Positions 15,703-23,870 of a stretch of DNA of 40,715 bases are shown one piece after another; the stretch's first letter is position 1; each line of letters opens with the position of its first letter. Made by a program: the position numbers and the translations under genes. Below the pieces are notes generated by a model, which was not told where the DNA came from, ran no database searches, and worked only from the letters and a program-made list of their open reading frames with translations. The stretch is from Erythrobacteraceae bacterium. Its GTDB lineage: Bacteria; Pseudomonadota; Alphaproteobacteria; Sphingomonadales; Sphingomonadaceae. The stretch is taken from NCBI GenBank assembly GCA_947479055.1, contig CANJYE010000027.1, positions 1 through 40,715 on the forward strand, written 5' to 3'.

Positions 15703-16259
15703 CTTCCCCCCGCGCTCACTTCCCGCCATTCCCCCGGCTGCAAACCCTCCACCGTCCAGTCGCCGATGCTCCAGCGTACCAGCCGCAAGGTCGGGTGGCC
15801 GACCGCCGCCGTCATCCGCCGCACCTGGCGGTTGCGGCCTTCGCGGAGGGTCAGTTTCAGCCAGCAGTCCGGCACGCTCTTGCGGAAGCGGACAGGGGGA
15901 TCGCGCGGCCACAGAGCGGGGGTTGGGATACGCGCCGCCTCCGCCGGGCGGGTCGGGCCGTCTTTCAGGCGCACGCCCCGGCGCAGCGCCTCCAGCGCGG
16001 GTTCGGCGATGTCGCCTTCCACCTGGACGAGGTAGCTCTTCGCCAGCTTGAACTGCGGATCGGCGATCCGGGCCTGCAACCGGCCATCTTCGGTCAGCAG
16101 CAGCAACCCCTCGCTGTCGAGATCGAGCCGACCGGCCGGATAGACCCCGGGCAAGGCGATGAAATCCGAGAGGGTCGGGCGGGCAGAACCTGCTGTTCCG
16201 CGATCGGTGAACTGGCTGAGCACGCCATAGGGCTTGTTGAACAGGATCAGCCGCGCCAT
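15699..16259 (-). CDS. rluE: Pseudouridine synthase, RluE/RsuA family
   Basis: A 186-residue pseudouridine synthase that isomerises a uridine in rRNA. Family marks are the N-terminal [14 protein letters not shown] and the catalytic loop [14 protein letters not shown] with Asp46. The KSYLVQVEG segment and the C-terminal [10 protein letters not shown] are also present. No S4 domain precedes the catalytic domain, matching the short RluE type rather than RsuA or RluB. ATG 16259 is chosen because the family begins at LILFNKP and AGAGG lies before it; the frame is open upstream. The RluE assignment over other short members is likely but not certain. Confidence 0.85.
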   Translation of the reverse strand: MARLILFNKPYGVLSQFTDRGTAGSARPTLSDFIALPGVYPAGRLDLDSEGLLLLTEDGRLQARIADPQFKLAKSYLVQVEGDIAEPALEALRRGVRLKDGPTRPAEAARIPTPALWPRDPPVRFRKSVPDCWLKLTLREGRNRQVRRMTAAVGHPTLRLVRWSIGDWTVEGLQPGEWREVSAGGS

Positions 16260-16358
16260 CGCCCCTCTCGCCCTCCTGCTGCACCGGGTTTTCACCTGAT
16301 CGCGTAGCACCGCGCCCGGCCCTTTCCTACCGGCCCCCTCAGGGTTATCGTCCGCGCC

Positions 16359-17831
16359 ATGGCCGATCCGCTGATCCTCGTCCTCGATGAAGGCACCACC
16401 TCCACCCGGGCGATGGCCTTCGGCCTCGATGGCGCGCTGCATGGCGTGGCGCAGGCGCAGCTGAGCCAGCATTATCCGCAACCCGGCTGGGTCGAGCATG
16501 ATCCCGCCGAAATCTGGGACCGCACGCTGGCCTGCGCCCGCGAGGTGACCGAAGCGGTCGGCGGGGCGGGGCGGATCGCCGCGATCGGGATCACCAACCA
16601 GCGCGAGACGGTGGTGGCGTGGGATCGCACCACCGGCCAGCCGCTCGCCCGCGCGCTAGTGTGGCAGGATCGCCGCACCGCCGCGCAATGCGAGGAACTG
16701 AAGGCCGCCGGGCATGAACCCGCGGTGCAGGCGCAAACCGGGCTGCTGCTCGATCCCTATTTCTCCGCCACCAAGATGCGCTGGCTGCTGGCGAACGAGC
16801 CGGCGGTGGCCGATGCGGCGGCGGCCGGGCGGCTCGCCCTGGGCACGGTGGAAAGCTGGCTGCTGTTCCGGCTGACCGGCGGCGCGCATCTGTCGGACGC
16901 CAGCAACGCCAGCCGCACCGCGCTGATGGGGCTGGTGGGGCACAGCTGGGACGAAGGGCTGTGCGACCTGTTCGGTGTGCCGCGCGGCGCACTGGGCGAA
17001 GTGGTCGACAATGCCAGGGAACTGGGCCGGACGCTGCCCGAATGGTTCGGCCGGGCGATCCCCGTCACCGGCATGGCGGGCGATCAGCAGGCGGCAACGA
17101 TCGGCCAGGGCTGCCTCGAGCCGGGCGACACCAAGGCGACCTATGGCACCGGCGCTTTCGTGCTGGCCAATCGCGGGGCCACCATCCCGCGCTCGGCCCA
17201 TCGCCTGCTCGGCACGGTGCTGCACCAGTTGGGGGGCCAGCGGCATTATGCGCTGGAAGGTTCGGTGTTCGTGGCGGGCAGCCTGATCCAGTGGCTGCGC
17301 GATTCGCTCGGGATGCTGGCCAGCGCGGCGGAAACGGCGGAACTGGCCGGTTCGGTGGCGGACAGCGGCGGGGTGGTGATCGTGCCCGCGCTGTCGGGCC
17401 TTGGCGCGCCGCACTGGCGGCCCGAAGCGCGGGCGAGCATCACCGGCATGAGCTTTTCCACCACCCGCGCCCGGATCGCCCGCGCCGCGCTGGAAGCGAT
17501 GGCCCACCAGACCCATGATCTGGCCGAAGCCTTCGCGGCGGACGGCGCGCGCTGGACCCGGCTGCGGATCGACGGCGGAATGAGCGCCAACGACTGGATG
17601 GCGCAGGACCTGGCCGACATGCTGGCGCTGCCGGTGGAACGGCTTACCTTCGTCGAAACCACCGCGCTGGGCGCAGCGATGCTGGCGGCGCTGGGCGCGG
17701 GGTTTTTCCGCTCGCTGGAAGACGCGGCGCGGGCGATGGGCGGAGCCACGCGGCGGTTCGAACCGGCGATGGCGCAGGAGGTGCGGGCGGAACGGCTCGC
17801 CCGCTGGCACCGGGCGCTGGCGGTGAGTTAG
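16359..17831 (+). CDS. glpK: Glycerol kinase
   Basis: A 490-residue FGGY-family kinase that phosphorylates glycerol to glycerol 3-phosphate in the cytoplasm. It shows the phosphate-binding DEGTTSTR (10-17), the [16 protein letters not shown] and LVWQDRRT segments, GDQQAA, the [11 protein letters not shown] adenosine-site loop and [10 protein letters not shown] near the C-terminus. Length is typical. glpF and glpD are not adjacent. It is the last gene before the repeat-bounded element at 17,892. Confidence 0.95.
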   Translation: MADPLILVLDEGTTSTRAMAFGLDGALHGVAQAQLSQHYPQPGWVEHDPAEIWDRTLACAREVTEAVGGAGRIAAIGITNQRETVVAWDRTTGQPLARALVWQDRRTAAQCEELKAAGHEPAVQAQTGLLLDPYFSATKMRWLLANEPAVADAAAAGRLALGTVESWLLFRLTGGAHLSDASNASRTALMGLVGHSWDEGLCDLFGVPRGALGEVVDNARELGRTLPEWFGRAIPVTGMAGDQQAATIGQGCLEPGDTKATYGTGAFVLANRGATIPRSAHRLLGTVLHQLGGQRHYALEGSVFVAGSLIQWLRDSLGMLASAAETAELAGSVADSGGVVIVPALSGLGAPHWRPEARASITGMSFSTTRARIARAALEAMAHQTHDLAEAFAADGARWTRLRIDGGMSANDWMAQDLADMLALPVERLTFVETTALGAAMLAALGAGFFRSLEDAARAMGGATRRFEPAMAQEVRAERLARWHRALAVS

Positions 17832-17891
17832 GGGGCAAATTTTGGGAGTGTTGCGCGAGTTGGCGAGGTATTCCGTTATGCTCTTCCGGGA

Positions 17892-18011
17892 CGGGGACAC
17901 GGTATTCCGTGTCCCCGTCCGACGGTGCGGCTGGACGCAGTGGCGCGCGGAGGCGGGGTTTAGGGGTTAAGTAAAGTGTCACCGTAACCCTAACCCAAAG
18001 TGTCACCGTAA
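17892..18011. repeat. Left arm of the nested-repeat element
   Basis: Holds the terminal hairpin (17892-17917), the remainder of the 43 bp terminal repeat to 17934, a 28-base unmatched spacer, the 25 bp inner repeat (17963-17987) and a second AAAGTGTCACCGTAA copy (17997-18011). The terminal hairpin lies 60 bases after the glpK stop and could also end glpK transcription, though no T-run follows it. Confidence 0.75.
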
Positions 18012-18067
18012 CCCGGTGGGTAAGGGTAATTAAATTTGGGTTGAAAAAAGTTCACTATAATGCTCGA

Positions 18068-18244
18068 TTACAAGGGGATAAAACTACGTTTGAGGCCTGC
18101 GTGCTTGTAAACTTCTGGGCCAATCAGGCTGTGGAGACAAACGCATATTGCGAGTAAGGTGTCACTCGTAAGCACTTTGCGACTGCCTGTTTCGAGATAT
18201 CGGTCTAGGATGGCGCTATCGACAAGCGCAATCTGTGTCTCCAT
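18068..18244 (-). CDS. Small open frame inside the nested-repeat element
   Basis: A 58-residue frame from ATG (18244) to TAA (18068), in the AT-rich centre of the element and read on the minus strand. The peptide begins METQIALVDSAILDRYLETG and has a hydrophobic, cysteine-containing middle (LLAICVCLHSLIG). I recognise no family. No ribosome site is seen: the bases before the ATG are part of the repeat, and an in-frame TAA from that repeat lies three codons upstream. Codon use is unlike the GC-rich neighbours. It may be a chance frame, a decayed cargo gene or a small protein expressed from the element. Confidence 0.3.
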   Translation of the reverse strand: METQIALVDSAILDRYLETGSRKVLTSDTLLAICVCLHSLIGPEVYKHAGLKRSFIPL

Positions 18245-18253
18245 TGCCGGGAA

Positions 18254-18385
18254 TTACGGTGACACTTTACTAAATTACGGTGACACTTTACTTAACCCCC
18301 ATATAGTCCCGCGTCTTCCCCTCCCTCCCCGCATGATCGCACCCAGCCGCACCGTCGGACGGGGGCACGGAATACCGTGTCCCCG
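18254..18385. repeat. Right arm of the nested-repeat element
   Basis: Mirror of the left arm: TTACGGTGACACTTT at 18254-18268, the 25 bp inner repeat (18275-18299), a 43-base unmatched spacer and the 43 bp terminal repeat (18343-18385). The spacers of the two arms differ in length and sequence while the repeats are nearly identical, so the repeats appear to be under selection or recently copied. The following 208 bases to the VOC gene hold only several TGTCA motifs and an AT-rich patch near 18520-18540. I see no gene in them. Confidence 0.75.
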
Positions 18386-18593
18386 GCCGGTTGCAAATGA
18401 GGTTTCCTACAAGCCCCCGGCCTGCCATCATCCTTTTGGCTCTTTCTGATCGTCAGATAACCTGCTGCGTCGGCCATGAAAGGGCTGGCGAAGTGTCATC
18501 CTGTCACTATCGAAAAATTCCATTATAAATCAAGGATATACTGGCGAAGAGTCGACTGACGCACTGTCACCTTTGTCACCCGCAGAACTGCTC

Positions 18594-19160
18594 CTACCCC
18601 GCGTGCAGGTCGAGGTCGTCGCCCATCAGGGTGAAAGCATCGCGGACCGGGTCGGTGCCGTCCCAATTGTCGGCGGCGGCGCGGACGCCCTTGAAGAAGG
18701 CTTCGACCGGGTTGGGGACCATCAGCTGGACCAGCTTGGCCTCGGGCTGGCCAACGGTCTCGACATAGATCTCGAAAGCGGAGCCATCGGGATAGATGAA
18801 TTCCTGGACGGTGTTGAAATGATAGCCCTTGCTGGCCGCGAGCGCGAAAGCCTCGTCGAAATCCTTCACCCAGTAGGCCAGATGGTGCAGCCCGCCCTGC
18901 GGGTTCTTTTCCATGAATTCGCGGTAGGCCGAAGGGGTCTCGTCATGGGTCTGGATGAATTCGACCTGCATCGAGCCGGAATTGCCGAAGGCGGCCGAGA
19001 TCAGCGGGTTGTTGCGCTGGCGCCGGAAGCGGGCATCGGGGCTGATATGGTCCATCAGGTAGAACGGGCCGATCCCGGCATCGATCAACTGCTGCATGGC
19101 GGCGTGAATGTCCGGCACCACGAAGGCCGAGTGCACGGCGTCGCCAAAAATCCTGCTCAT
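18594..19160 (-). CDS. VOC-superfamily (glyoxalase-fold) protein
   Basis: A 188-residue protein of the vicinal-oxygen-chelate superfamily with two beta-alpha-beta-beta-beta modules. Likely metal ligands are His10 (DAVHSAFVV), Glu67 (MQVEFIQ), His92 or His93 (GGLHHLAYWV) and Glu130 (SAFEIYVE). Domain pairing resembles methylmalonyl-CoA-epimerase-like and lactoylglutathione-lyase-like members, but the reaction is not determined by sequence. The start has GAGGGG eight bases upstream. It stands alone between the mobile element and rcdA. The gene is intact despite the nearby element. Confidence 0.82.
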   Translation of the reverse strand: MSRIFGDAVHSAFVVPDIHAAMQQLIDAGIGPFYLMDHISPDARFRRQRNNPLISAAFGNSGSMQVEFIQTHDETPSAYREFMEKNPQGGLHHLAYWVKDFDEAFALAASKGYHFNTVQEFIYPDGSAFEIYVETVGQPEAKLVQLMVPNPVEAFFKGVRAAADNWDGTDPVRDAFTLMGDDLDLHAG

Positions 19161-19242
19161 CGAATAATCCCCTCTTCCCGTCGGACGGCTGTGGTCCGTC
19201 CTGTCAGGATGATCCTATGGCGATTTTGCCGATGTTGCGACC

Positions 19243-19713
19243 TTAAATGTAACGGACCGCTTCGCCCAGCCGCTCGCGCAGGCGCTGGATCGCGCCGGGC
19301 TGCATCTCGAAGCGCTGGTGCCAGGCGCGGTCGAGCCGCTCGATCCGGGAATAGAACCGCTCGCTGGTGACGATCAGCGCACGGGTGTCGGGATCGATCA
19401 GGGCGAGATTGGCCGGATCGGGGCGCGACCGGTCGGGCGGCAGGCGGCCATGGCGGCGCAGCTGGAGCTCGGACAGCTCGCCCTTCAGATAGGCGCGCTG
19501 GTTGATCAGCCAGGCAATGGCATGCATCATCCGGGTGGTGGTGCGCAGCGCCTCGCAGGACAGCGCGATGCGGGCGAGATCCTCGTCCAGCGAGGCCTGT
19601 TCGAGCCGGCCCGAGAGATCGAAGGCCGCGCGCACCTCGTCCGCCAGCACCAGCGCCTCTGTGTAGAGGCCCTCGATGATATGCGGGTTGAGGTCTGTCG
19701 GTGCGGTGGCCAT
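19243..19713 (-). CDS. rcdA: DUF1465 / RcdA-like regulator of CtrA degradation
   Basis: A 156-residue DUF1465 protein. In Caulobacter RcdA is the adaptor that helps deliver the cell-cycle regulator CtrA to the ClpXP protease at the pole. Family features are the N-terminal helix (EGLYTEALVLADEVRAAFD), the SCEALRTTTRMMHAIAWLINQRA segment in the middle and a conserved helical C-terminus ending RERLGEAVRYI. ATG 19713 has AGGA upstream. A DUF465 gene ends downstream-to-upstream 153 bases away on the same strand. Whether it controls CtrA in this organism is inference from the family. Confidence 0.85.
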   Translation of the reverse strand: MATAPTDLNPHIIEGLYTEALVLADEVRAAFDLSGRLEQASLDEDLARIALSCEALRTTTRMMHAIAWLINQRAYLKGELSELQLRRHGRLPPDRSRPDPANLALIDPDTRALIVTSERFYSRIERLDRAWHQRFEMQPGAIQRLRERLGEAVRYI

Positions 19714-19866
19714 GGTGTCAGTCCTGCTAATGGAGCAAACGCATGGCGACCACAGGTGCGGTCAGGCTTATCCGCATCAATTCAGGACTGTCCCGAATTG
19801 GAGCGCTGCACCGCGCCGCCCGATCCTGCGGGCAGGTGCCTGCCGTTCAGGCCAACTTGTTGAATA

Positions 19867-20064
19867 TCAGGCGATGATGTCGGGAACGAGATAATCTTCC
19901 AGCATCGCGATCTGGTCCTTCAGCGCGAGCTTGCGCTTTTTCAGCCGGGCGATCTGGAGCTGGTCCTGGCTACCGGCTGCGGTCAGCGCGTCGATTGCGG
20001 CATCGAGGTCGCGATGCTCGACGCGGAGCATCGCCAGGCGCTTGCGCATCTCTTCTTCGCTCAC
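19867..20064 (-). CDS. DUF465 / YdcH-like small protein
   Basis: A 65-residue, highly charged helical protein with the DUF465 pattern LRVEHRDLDAAI, then DQLQIARLKKRKLALKDQI, then LEDYLVPDIIA. The start is not certain. A GTG at 20064 has AGGGA eight bases upstream and is preferred; a GTG at 20094 and an ATG at 20049 are alternatives. It is divergent from a second DUF465 gene at 20249. Downstream, before rcdA, is a 6 bp perfect inverted repeat (GGCAGG/CCTGCC) that may be a weak terminator. Function is unknown. Confidence 0.75.
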   Translation of the reverse strand: MSEEEMRKRLAMLRVEHRDLDAAIDALTAAGSQDQLQIARLKKRKLALKDQIAMLEDYLVPDIIA

Positions 20065-20248
20065 CCGCGATGTCCCTGAACTGGCGGCCTGCACGGTTTG
20101 TCGCGTGCTGGCGATTATTTGTCGAATATGCGCTCGGAACGCCTTCGCAAGATAGAGATATTATGATTGAATGACAATCGCGCGGCTCGTCCGCCTTACC
20201 GGCCGAGCCGCCCCACAGGGTCTGCGGACCCATTGCAGGAGGTAGCCG

Positions 20249-20404
20249 ATGGAATCGTCTCACTTGAGCGCTTTGCATGTGAAGCACCAGGGCCTGGAAC
20301 GCCGCATTCACGAAGAACGAAGCCGGCCTTCCCCCGACGAGACGATGATTCAGAAACTCAAGAAGCAGAAGCTGCGAATCAAGGAGGAGCTCTCCCACTT
20401 CTGA
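20249..20404 (+). CDS. Second DUF465 / YdcH-like small protein
   Basis: A 51-residue protein with the DUF465 core: LHVKHQGLERRIHEE in the first half and ETMIQKLKKQKLRIKEEL in the second. It is entirely helical and charged. The ATG has a strong ribosome site, AGGAGG, about eight bases upstream. It lies between the divergent DUF465 gene and ptsP, 109 bases before the latter. Upstream, TATTAT at 20159-20164 could be a -10 box, but no good -35 was found. Confidence 0.8.
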   Translation: MESSHLSALHVKHQGLERRIHEERSRPSPDETMIQKLKKQKLRIKEELSHF

Positions 20405-20513
20405 TCAGCGCTGGCGCATTGTTGAAAGCCTTGCCCGGTCGATTCGCCGGTTGTGAAATTTTTGCATCCGGCGATTCGTTCCCAAGCAGGATGTTCTGCT
20501 ATAGGCGGCAGCC

Positions 20514-22784
20514 ATGAACAGTGCCGTCGCCGCCGCCCGCATGATCCTGACCCGCCTGCACGAGGTGATGGCGTCGCGCCTGCATGTCCAGGGAAAGCTC
20601 AACCAGGTCGTCGATATCATCGGCGAAAGCCTGGATAGCGAGGTATGCTCGATCTACCTGTTGCGCGAAGGCATGCTGGAACTGTTCGCCACGCGCGGGC
20701 TGAACCAGAGCGCGGTCCACGTCACCCGCATGGCAGTGGGCGAAGGCCTGACCGGCACCATCGCCGCCAATGTTGAAACGCTGAACCTGGCCGAAGCGGC
20801 GGCCCATCCCGACTTCCAGTATCGCCCCGAAACGGGCGAGGAAAAGTTCCATTCCTTCGCCGGCGTGCCGATCGTGCGGCGCGAACGGGCGGTTGGCGTG
20901 CTGTGCGTCCAGCATGTCGAGCCGCGCCGTTACGAGGAAGTGGAAATCGAGGCGCTTCAGACCACCGCGATGGTGCTGAGCGAGATGATCTCCAACGCCG
21001 GGCTGGTCGATGATGATGCCATGGGCGGCATCAACCCGACGCTGAGCGGGCCGGAACTGGCCAGCGGCCTCGCGCTGGTGAAAGGCCTCGCCAGCGGCAC
21101 GGCCGTGTTCCACCAGCCGCGAGTGACGATCGAACACACCGTGGCCGAGGATATCGAGGCCGAACGCCAGCGGGTCTACCTCGCCTTCGACAAGATGCGC
21201 GAGCAGATCGACAAGATGACTGGGCAGGCCGAATTCGGCGTCGGCGGCGAACATGAGGAGGTCCTCGCGACCTACAAGATGTTCGCTTATGACGAAGGCT
21301 GGAGCCGCCGCATCAACGAGGCGATCGACAGCGGCCTGACCGCCGAAGCCGCGATCGAGCGGGTCCAGCAGCGTACCCGCATGCGCATGCGCCAGATCGA
21401 CGATCCGCTGCTGGCGGACCGGATGCACGATCTGGAAGACCTCGCCAACCGCCTCCTGCGGATCGTTTCGGGCCAGCTTGGCACCGCCGCCGCCAAGGGT
21501 CTGCGTGAGGACACGATCCTGATTGCCCGCAATCTCGGCCCGGCCGAGCTGCTGGAATATGACCGCCGCCTGAAAGGCGTGCTGCTGGAGGAAGGCTCGC
21601 TCACCGCCCATGTGGTGATCGTGGCGCGGGCGATGGGCGTTCCGGTGCTGGGCCGGGTGCGCGGCCTGCGCGGGCTGGTGCGCGAAGGCGATCCGCTGCT
21701 GCTCGATGCCGATGCCGGGACGGTGACGATCCGTCCGAGCCCCACGGTGATCGAAGCGTTCGAGGCCCGCTTCGCCAAGAGCAAGGAGCGGCAGGCGACC
21801 TATGCGCGGATGCGCGATGTCGAACCGGTGACGCGCGATGGCGTGCGCGTCAATGTCAAGATCAACGCCGGACTGCGCGATGACATGCCGCTGCTCAACC
21901 TGACCGGTGCCGATGGCGTCGGGTTGTTCCGCACCGAGTTCCAGTTCCTGGTGTCCGCCACGCTTCCCGCGCGGGAGAGGCAGACCCGGCTTTATCGCGA
22001 CGTGCTCGACGCGGCGGGCGACAAGCCGGTGGTGTTCCGCACGGTCGATATCGGCGGCGACAAGGTGCTGCCATATCTGCGCCACGACGATGGCGAGAAC
22101 GAGGAAAACCCGGCGATGGGCTGGCGCGCGTTGCGCGTCGCGCTGGAACGCGACGGGCTGCTCAAGGTCCAGGCCCGCGCCTTGCTGGAAGCGGCAGCCG
22201 GGCGCACGCTCAACGTGATGTTCCCGATGGTGTCGGAAACCTGGGAATACGACGCCGCGCGCGAAGTTTTCCAGAGCCAGATCGCCTATCTCAAGCGCCA
22301 GAAGAAATCGTTGCCCGAGGCGATCCGCTATGGCGTGATGCTGGAAGTGCCTGCGCTGGCCGAAATGCTGGATGTGCTGATCCCGAAAGTGTCGTTCATC
22401 TCGATCGGCACCAACGACCTCACCCAGTTCCTGTTCGCTGCCGATCGCGCCAATCCCAAGCTGGCCGAACGCTACGACTGGCTCAGCCCCTCGATCCTGC
22501 GCTTCATGCGCCGGGTGGTGCGCGAGGTTACCGGCCACCCCGTCGATCTGGCCGTCTGCGGCGAGATGGGCGGACGCCGGCTGGAAGCGCTGGCGCTGCT
22601 AGGCATCGGCATCCGCCGCCTGTCGATCACCCCGGCGGCGGTCGGGCCGATCAAGGAATTGGTGCGGCAGGTTGACCTCGGCGAAATCGGCGCGGCAATG
22701 GAAGGCTGGCTGGCCCATCCGCCCGCCAGCATGCGCGAGACGCTGCGCGACTGGGCGACCGCGCGCGGGATCGATTGCGACTGA
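20514..22784 (+). CDS. ptsP: PEP-protein phosphotransferase of the nitrogen PTS (EI-Ntr)
   Basis: A 756-residue enzyme. A GAF sensor domain occupies about residues 1-165 (VCSIYLLREGMLELFATRGLN in it). The PEP-utiliser N-terminal and mobile domains follow, with the phosphorylatable His366 in LTAHVVIVARAMGVPV. The TIM-barrel domain then carries GLFRTEFQFL, FRTVDIGGDKVLPY and SIGTNDLTQF. It passes phosphate from PEP to NPr and on to EIIA-Ntr, a regulatory cascade linked to nitrogen and potassium status. No HPr/NPr or EIIA gene is in the window. A 7 bp GC hairpin follows the stop. Confidence 0.94.
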   Translation: MNSAVAAARMILTRLHEVMASRLHVQGKLNQVVDIIGESLDSEVCSIYLLREGMLELFATRGLNQSAVHVTRMAVGEGLTGTIAANVETLNLAEAAAHPDFQYRPETGEEKFHSFAGVPIVRRERAVGVLCVQHVEPRRYEEVEIEALQTTAMVLSEMISNAGLVDDDAMGGINPTLSGPELASGLALVKGLASGTAVFHQPRVTIEHTVAEDIEAERQRVYLAFDKMREQIDKMTGQAEFGVGGEHEEVLATYKMFAYDEGWSRRINEAIDSGLTAEAAIERVQQRTRMRMRQIDDPLLADRMHDLEDLANRLLRIVSGQLGTAAAKGLREDTILIARNLGPAELLEYDRRLKGVLLEEGSLTAHVVIVARAMGVPVLGRVRGLRGLVREGDPLLLDADAGTVTIRPSPTVIEAFEARFAKSKERQATYARMRDVEPVTRDGVRVNVKINAGLRDDMPLLNLTGADGVGLFRTEFQFLVSATLPARERQTRLYRDVLDAAGDKPVVFRTVDIGGDKVLPYLRHDDGENEENPAMGWRALRVALERDGLLKVQARALLEAAAGRTLNVMFPMVSETWEYDAAREVFQSQIAYLKRQKKSLPEAIRYGVMLEVPALAEMLDVLIPKVSFISIGTNDLTQFLFAADRANPKLAERYDWLSPSILRFMRRVVREVTGHPVDLAVCGEMGGRRLEALALLGIGIRRLSITPAAVGPIKELVRQVDLGEIGAAMEGWLAHPPASMRETLRDWATARGIDCD

Positions 22785-22793
22785 TCGCGGCGC

Positions 22794-22809
22794 GCGCCCG
22801 TCCGGGCGC
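22794..22809. terminator. GC hairpin after ptsP
   Basis: Perfect 7 bp arms GCGCCCG and CGGGCGC separated by TC, ten bases after the ptsP stop. There is no T-run, so intrinsic termination is doubtful. Confidence 0.3.
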
Positions 22810-22865
22810 AGGCGGGGCGGGCAGGGCGTGCATGATATTGACTTAGGGGCGCGGGGCTTTTCTCT

Positions 22866-23750
22866 GTGTCTGCGGGGTACGTACAAGAACAAGAAGTGGG
22901 ATCAGGGTTGGACGAGTTACGCAATGAGCGCGATTTGACGCAAGGTTCGCTGTTCGGGCCGGGCACGCAATTGCGCGAGGCCCGGGTGCGGGCAGGGATG
23001 ACGCTGGAGCAGGTTTCCGCCGCCACCCGCGTGTCGCTGCGCCACCTCGAAATGATCGAGGCCGACGATTTCATCCATCTGCCGGCGCGGACCTATGCGG
23101 TGGGTTTTTCGCGCAGCTACGCCCGGCTGGTCGGGCTGAACGAGGCCGAGATTGCCGCCGAAGTGCGCGCTGCTCTCGATGCGGTCGATCCTGACCGCTA
23201 CCGCCGCTCGGCCAGCGCGTTCGAGCCGGGCGATCCGGCGCGGATCCCGTCCTCGCGGCTTGGCTGGCTGACCGCGCTTGCGGCGGTGCTGCTTCTGCTG
23301 GGCAGTTACAGCTTCTACCGCAGCTTCTACGCACCGGGGGGAGAGCTGCCATCGCTGGTCGATTCTCCCCCGCCCAAGGCTGCCGCTGGCGCGATGCGGG
23401 CGACCGCGCCTGTGGCCGATCCGCAAGGCTCGGTGGTGTTCACCGCGCTGGAGGATGGCGTCTGGGTCAAGTTCTATGACGGACAGGGCCAGCAGCTGAT
23501 GCAAAAGCAGATGGCCAGGGGCGAAAGCTACACCGTCCCGGCCGAGGCGGAAGGGCCGCAGTTGTGGACCGGGCGGCCCGATGCGCTGGCGATCACTGTC
23601 GGTGGACGGGCAGTTCCCCGACTGGCCGAAAGCGAAAGGGTGATGAAGGACGTGCTGGTGACGGCAGCGGCGCTGCTGGCCCGCCCACCAGCCGCAGCGG
23701 CCAAGGCTGCTCCGCCAGCGGATACCACCACCACTTCACCCACAGGCTGA
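22866..23750 (+). CDS. rodZ: RodZ-like helix-turn-helix membrane protein
   Basis: A 294-residue protein with the RodZ plan. A cytoplasmic HTH domain spans about residues 34-100 (LREARVRAGMTLEQVSAATRVS, then ARTYAVGFSRSYARLVGL). One membrane helix lies at about 132-151 (LGWLTALAAVLLLLGSYSF), and a periplasmic beta-type domain covers about 185-260. The C-terminal tail is Ala/Pro/Thr-rich. RodZ links MreB to the wall-synthesis machinery and sets rod shape. The start is uncertain: GTG 22866 lacks a good ribosome site and GTG 22896 is possible. It probably heads an operon with cpoB and tilS. Confidence 0.75.
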   Translation: MSAGYVQEQEVGSGLDELRNERDLTQGSLFGPGTQLREARVRAGMTLEQVSAATRVSLRHLEMIEADDFIHLPARTYAVGFSRSYARLVGLNEAEIAAEVRAALDAVDPDRYRRSASAFEPGDPARIPSSRLGWLTALAAVLLLLGSYSFYRSFYAPGGELPSLVDSPPPKAAAGAMRATAPVADPQGSVVFTALEDGVWVKFYDGQGQQLMQKQMARGESYTVPAEAEGPQLWTGRPDALAITVGGRAVPRLAESERVMKDVLVTAAALLARPPAAAAKAAPPADTTTTSPTG

Positions 23751-23870
23751 GCACCCGCCCGGCTCGACATCGAGGCGCGGCTCCGGCTAAAACAGCCCAT
23801 GATCGTTCAGCTGCGGTTTGGCGTCATGATGCCAATGCGCAGAGCCATTTGAGAGACGGGAGCGAGACTG

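Larger units (their letters stand above)
17892..18385. mobile_element. Miniature element with nested inverted repeats (MITE-like)
   Basis: A 494 bp unit bounded by 43 bp terminal inverted repeats (17892-17934 and 18343-18385) that match at 42 of 43 positions. Each terminal repeat itself begins with a hairpin: 11 bp arms CGGGGACACGG / CCGTGTCCCCG around TATT on the left. Inside lies a second perfect 25 bp inverted pair (17963-17987 and 18275-18299) containing AAAGTGTCACCGTAA, with an extra copy of that motif on each side (17997-18011 and 18254-18268). The centre (18012-18253) is clearly AT-richer than the flanks and holds a 58-codon frame on the minus strand. No transposase is encoded, so mobility would need one in trans. 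No obvious target duplication was found. Confidence 0.7.

Noticed and set aside
17963-18299. The repeated AAAGTGTCACCGTAA motifs as a CRISPR array
   Set aside because: The copies are inverted rather than direct, there are only four, and spacing is irregular with no cas genes nearby.
18159-18449. 96-codon plus-strand frame across the right arm of the repeat element
   Set aside because: Its repeated NYGDTLLN peptide is only the translation of the AAAGTGTCACCGTAA inverted copies, and the rest shows no protein-like pattern.
20499-22538. 679-codon open frame on the minus strand opposite ptsP
   Set aside because: It is antisense to a fully conserved ptsP and has His/Arg/Ala-rich composition typical of GC-rich shadow frames; no domain is visible.
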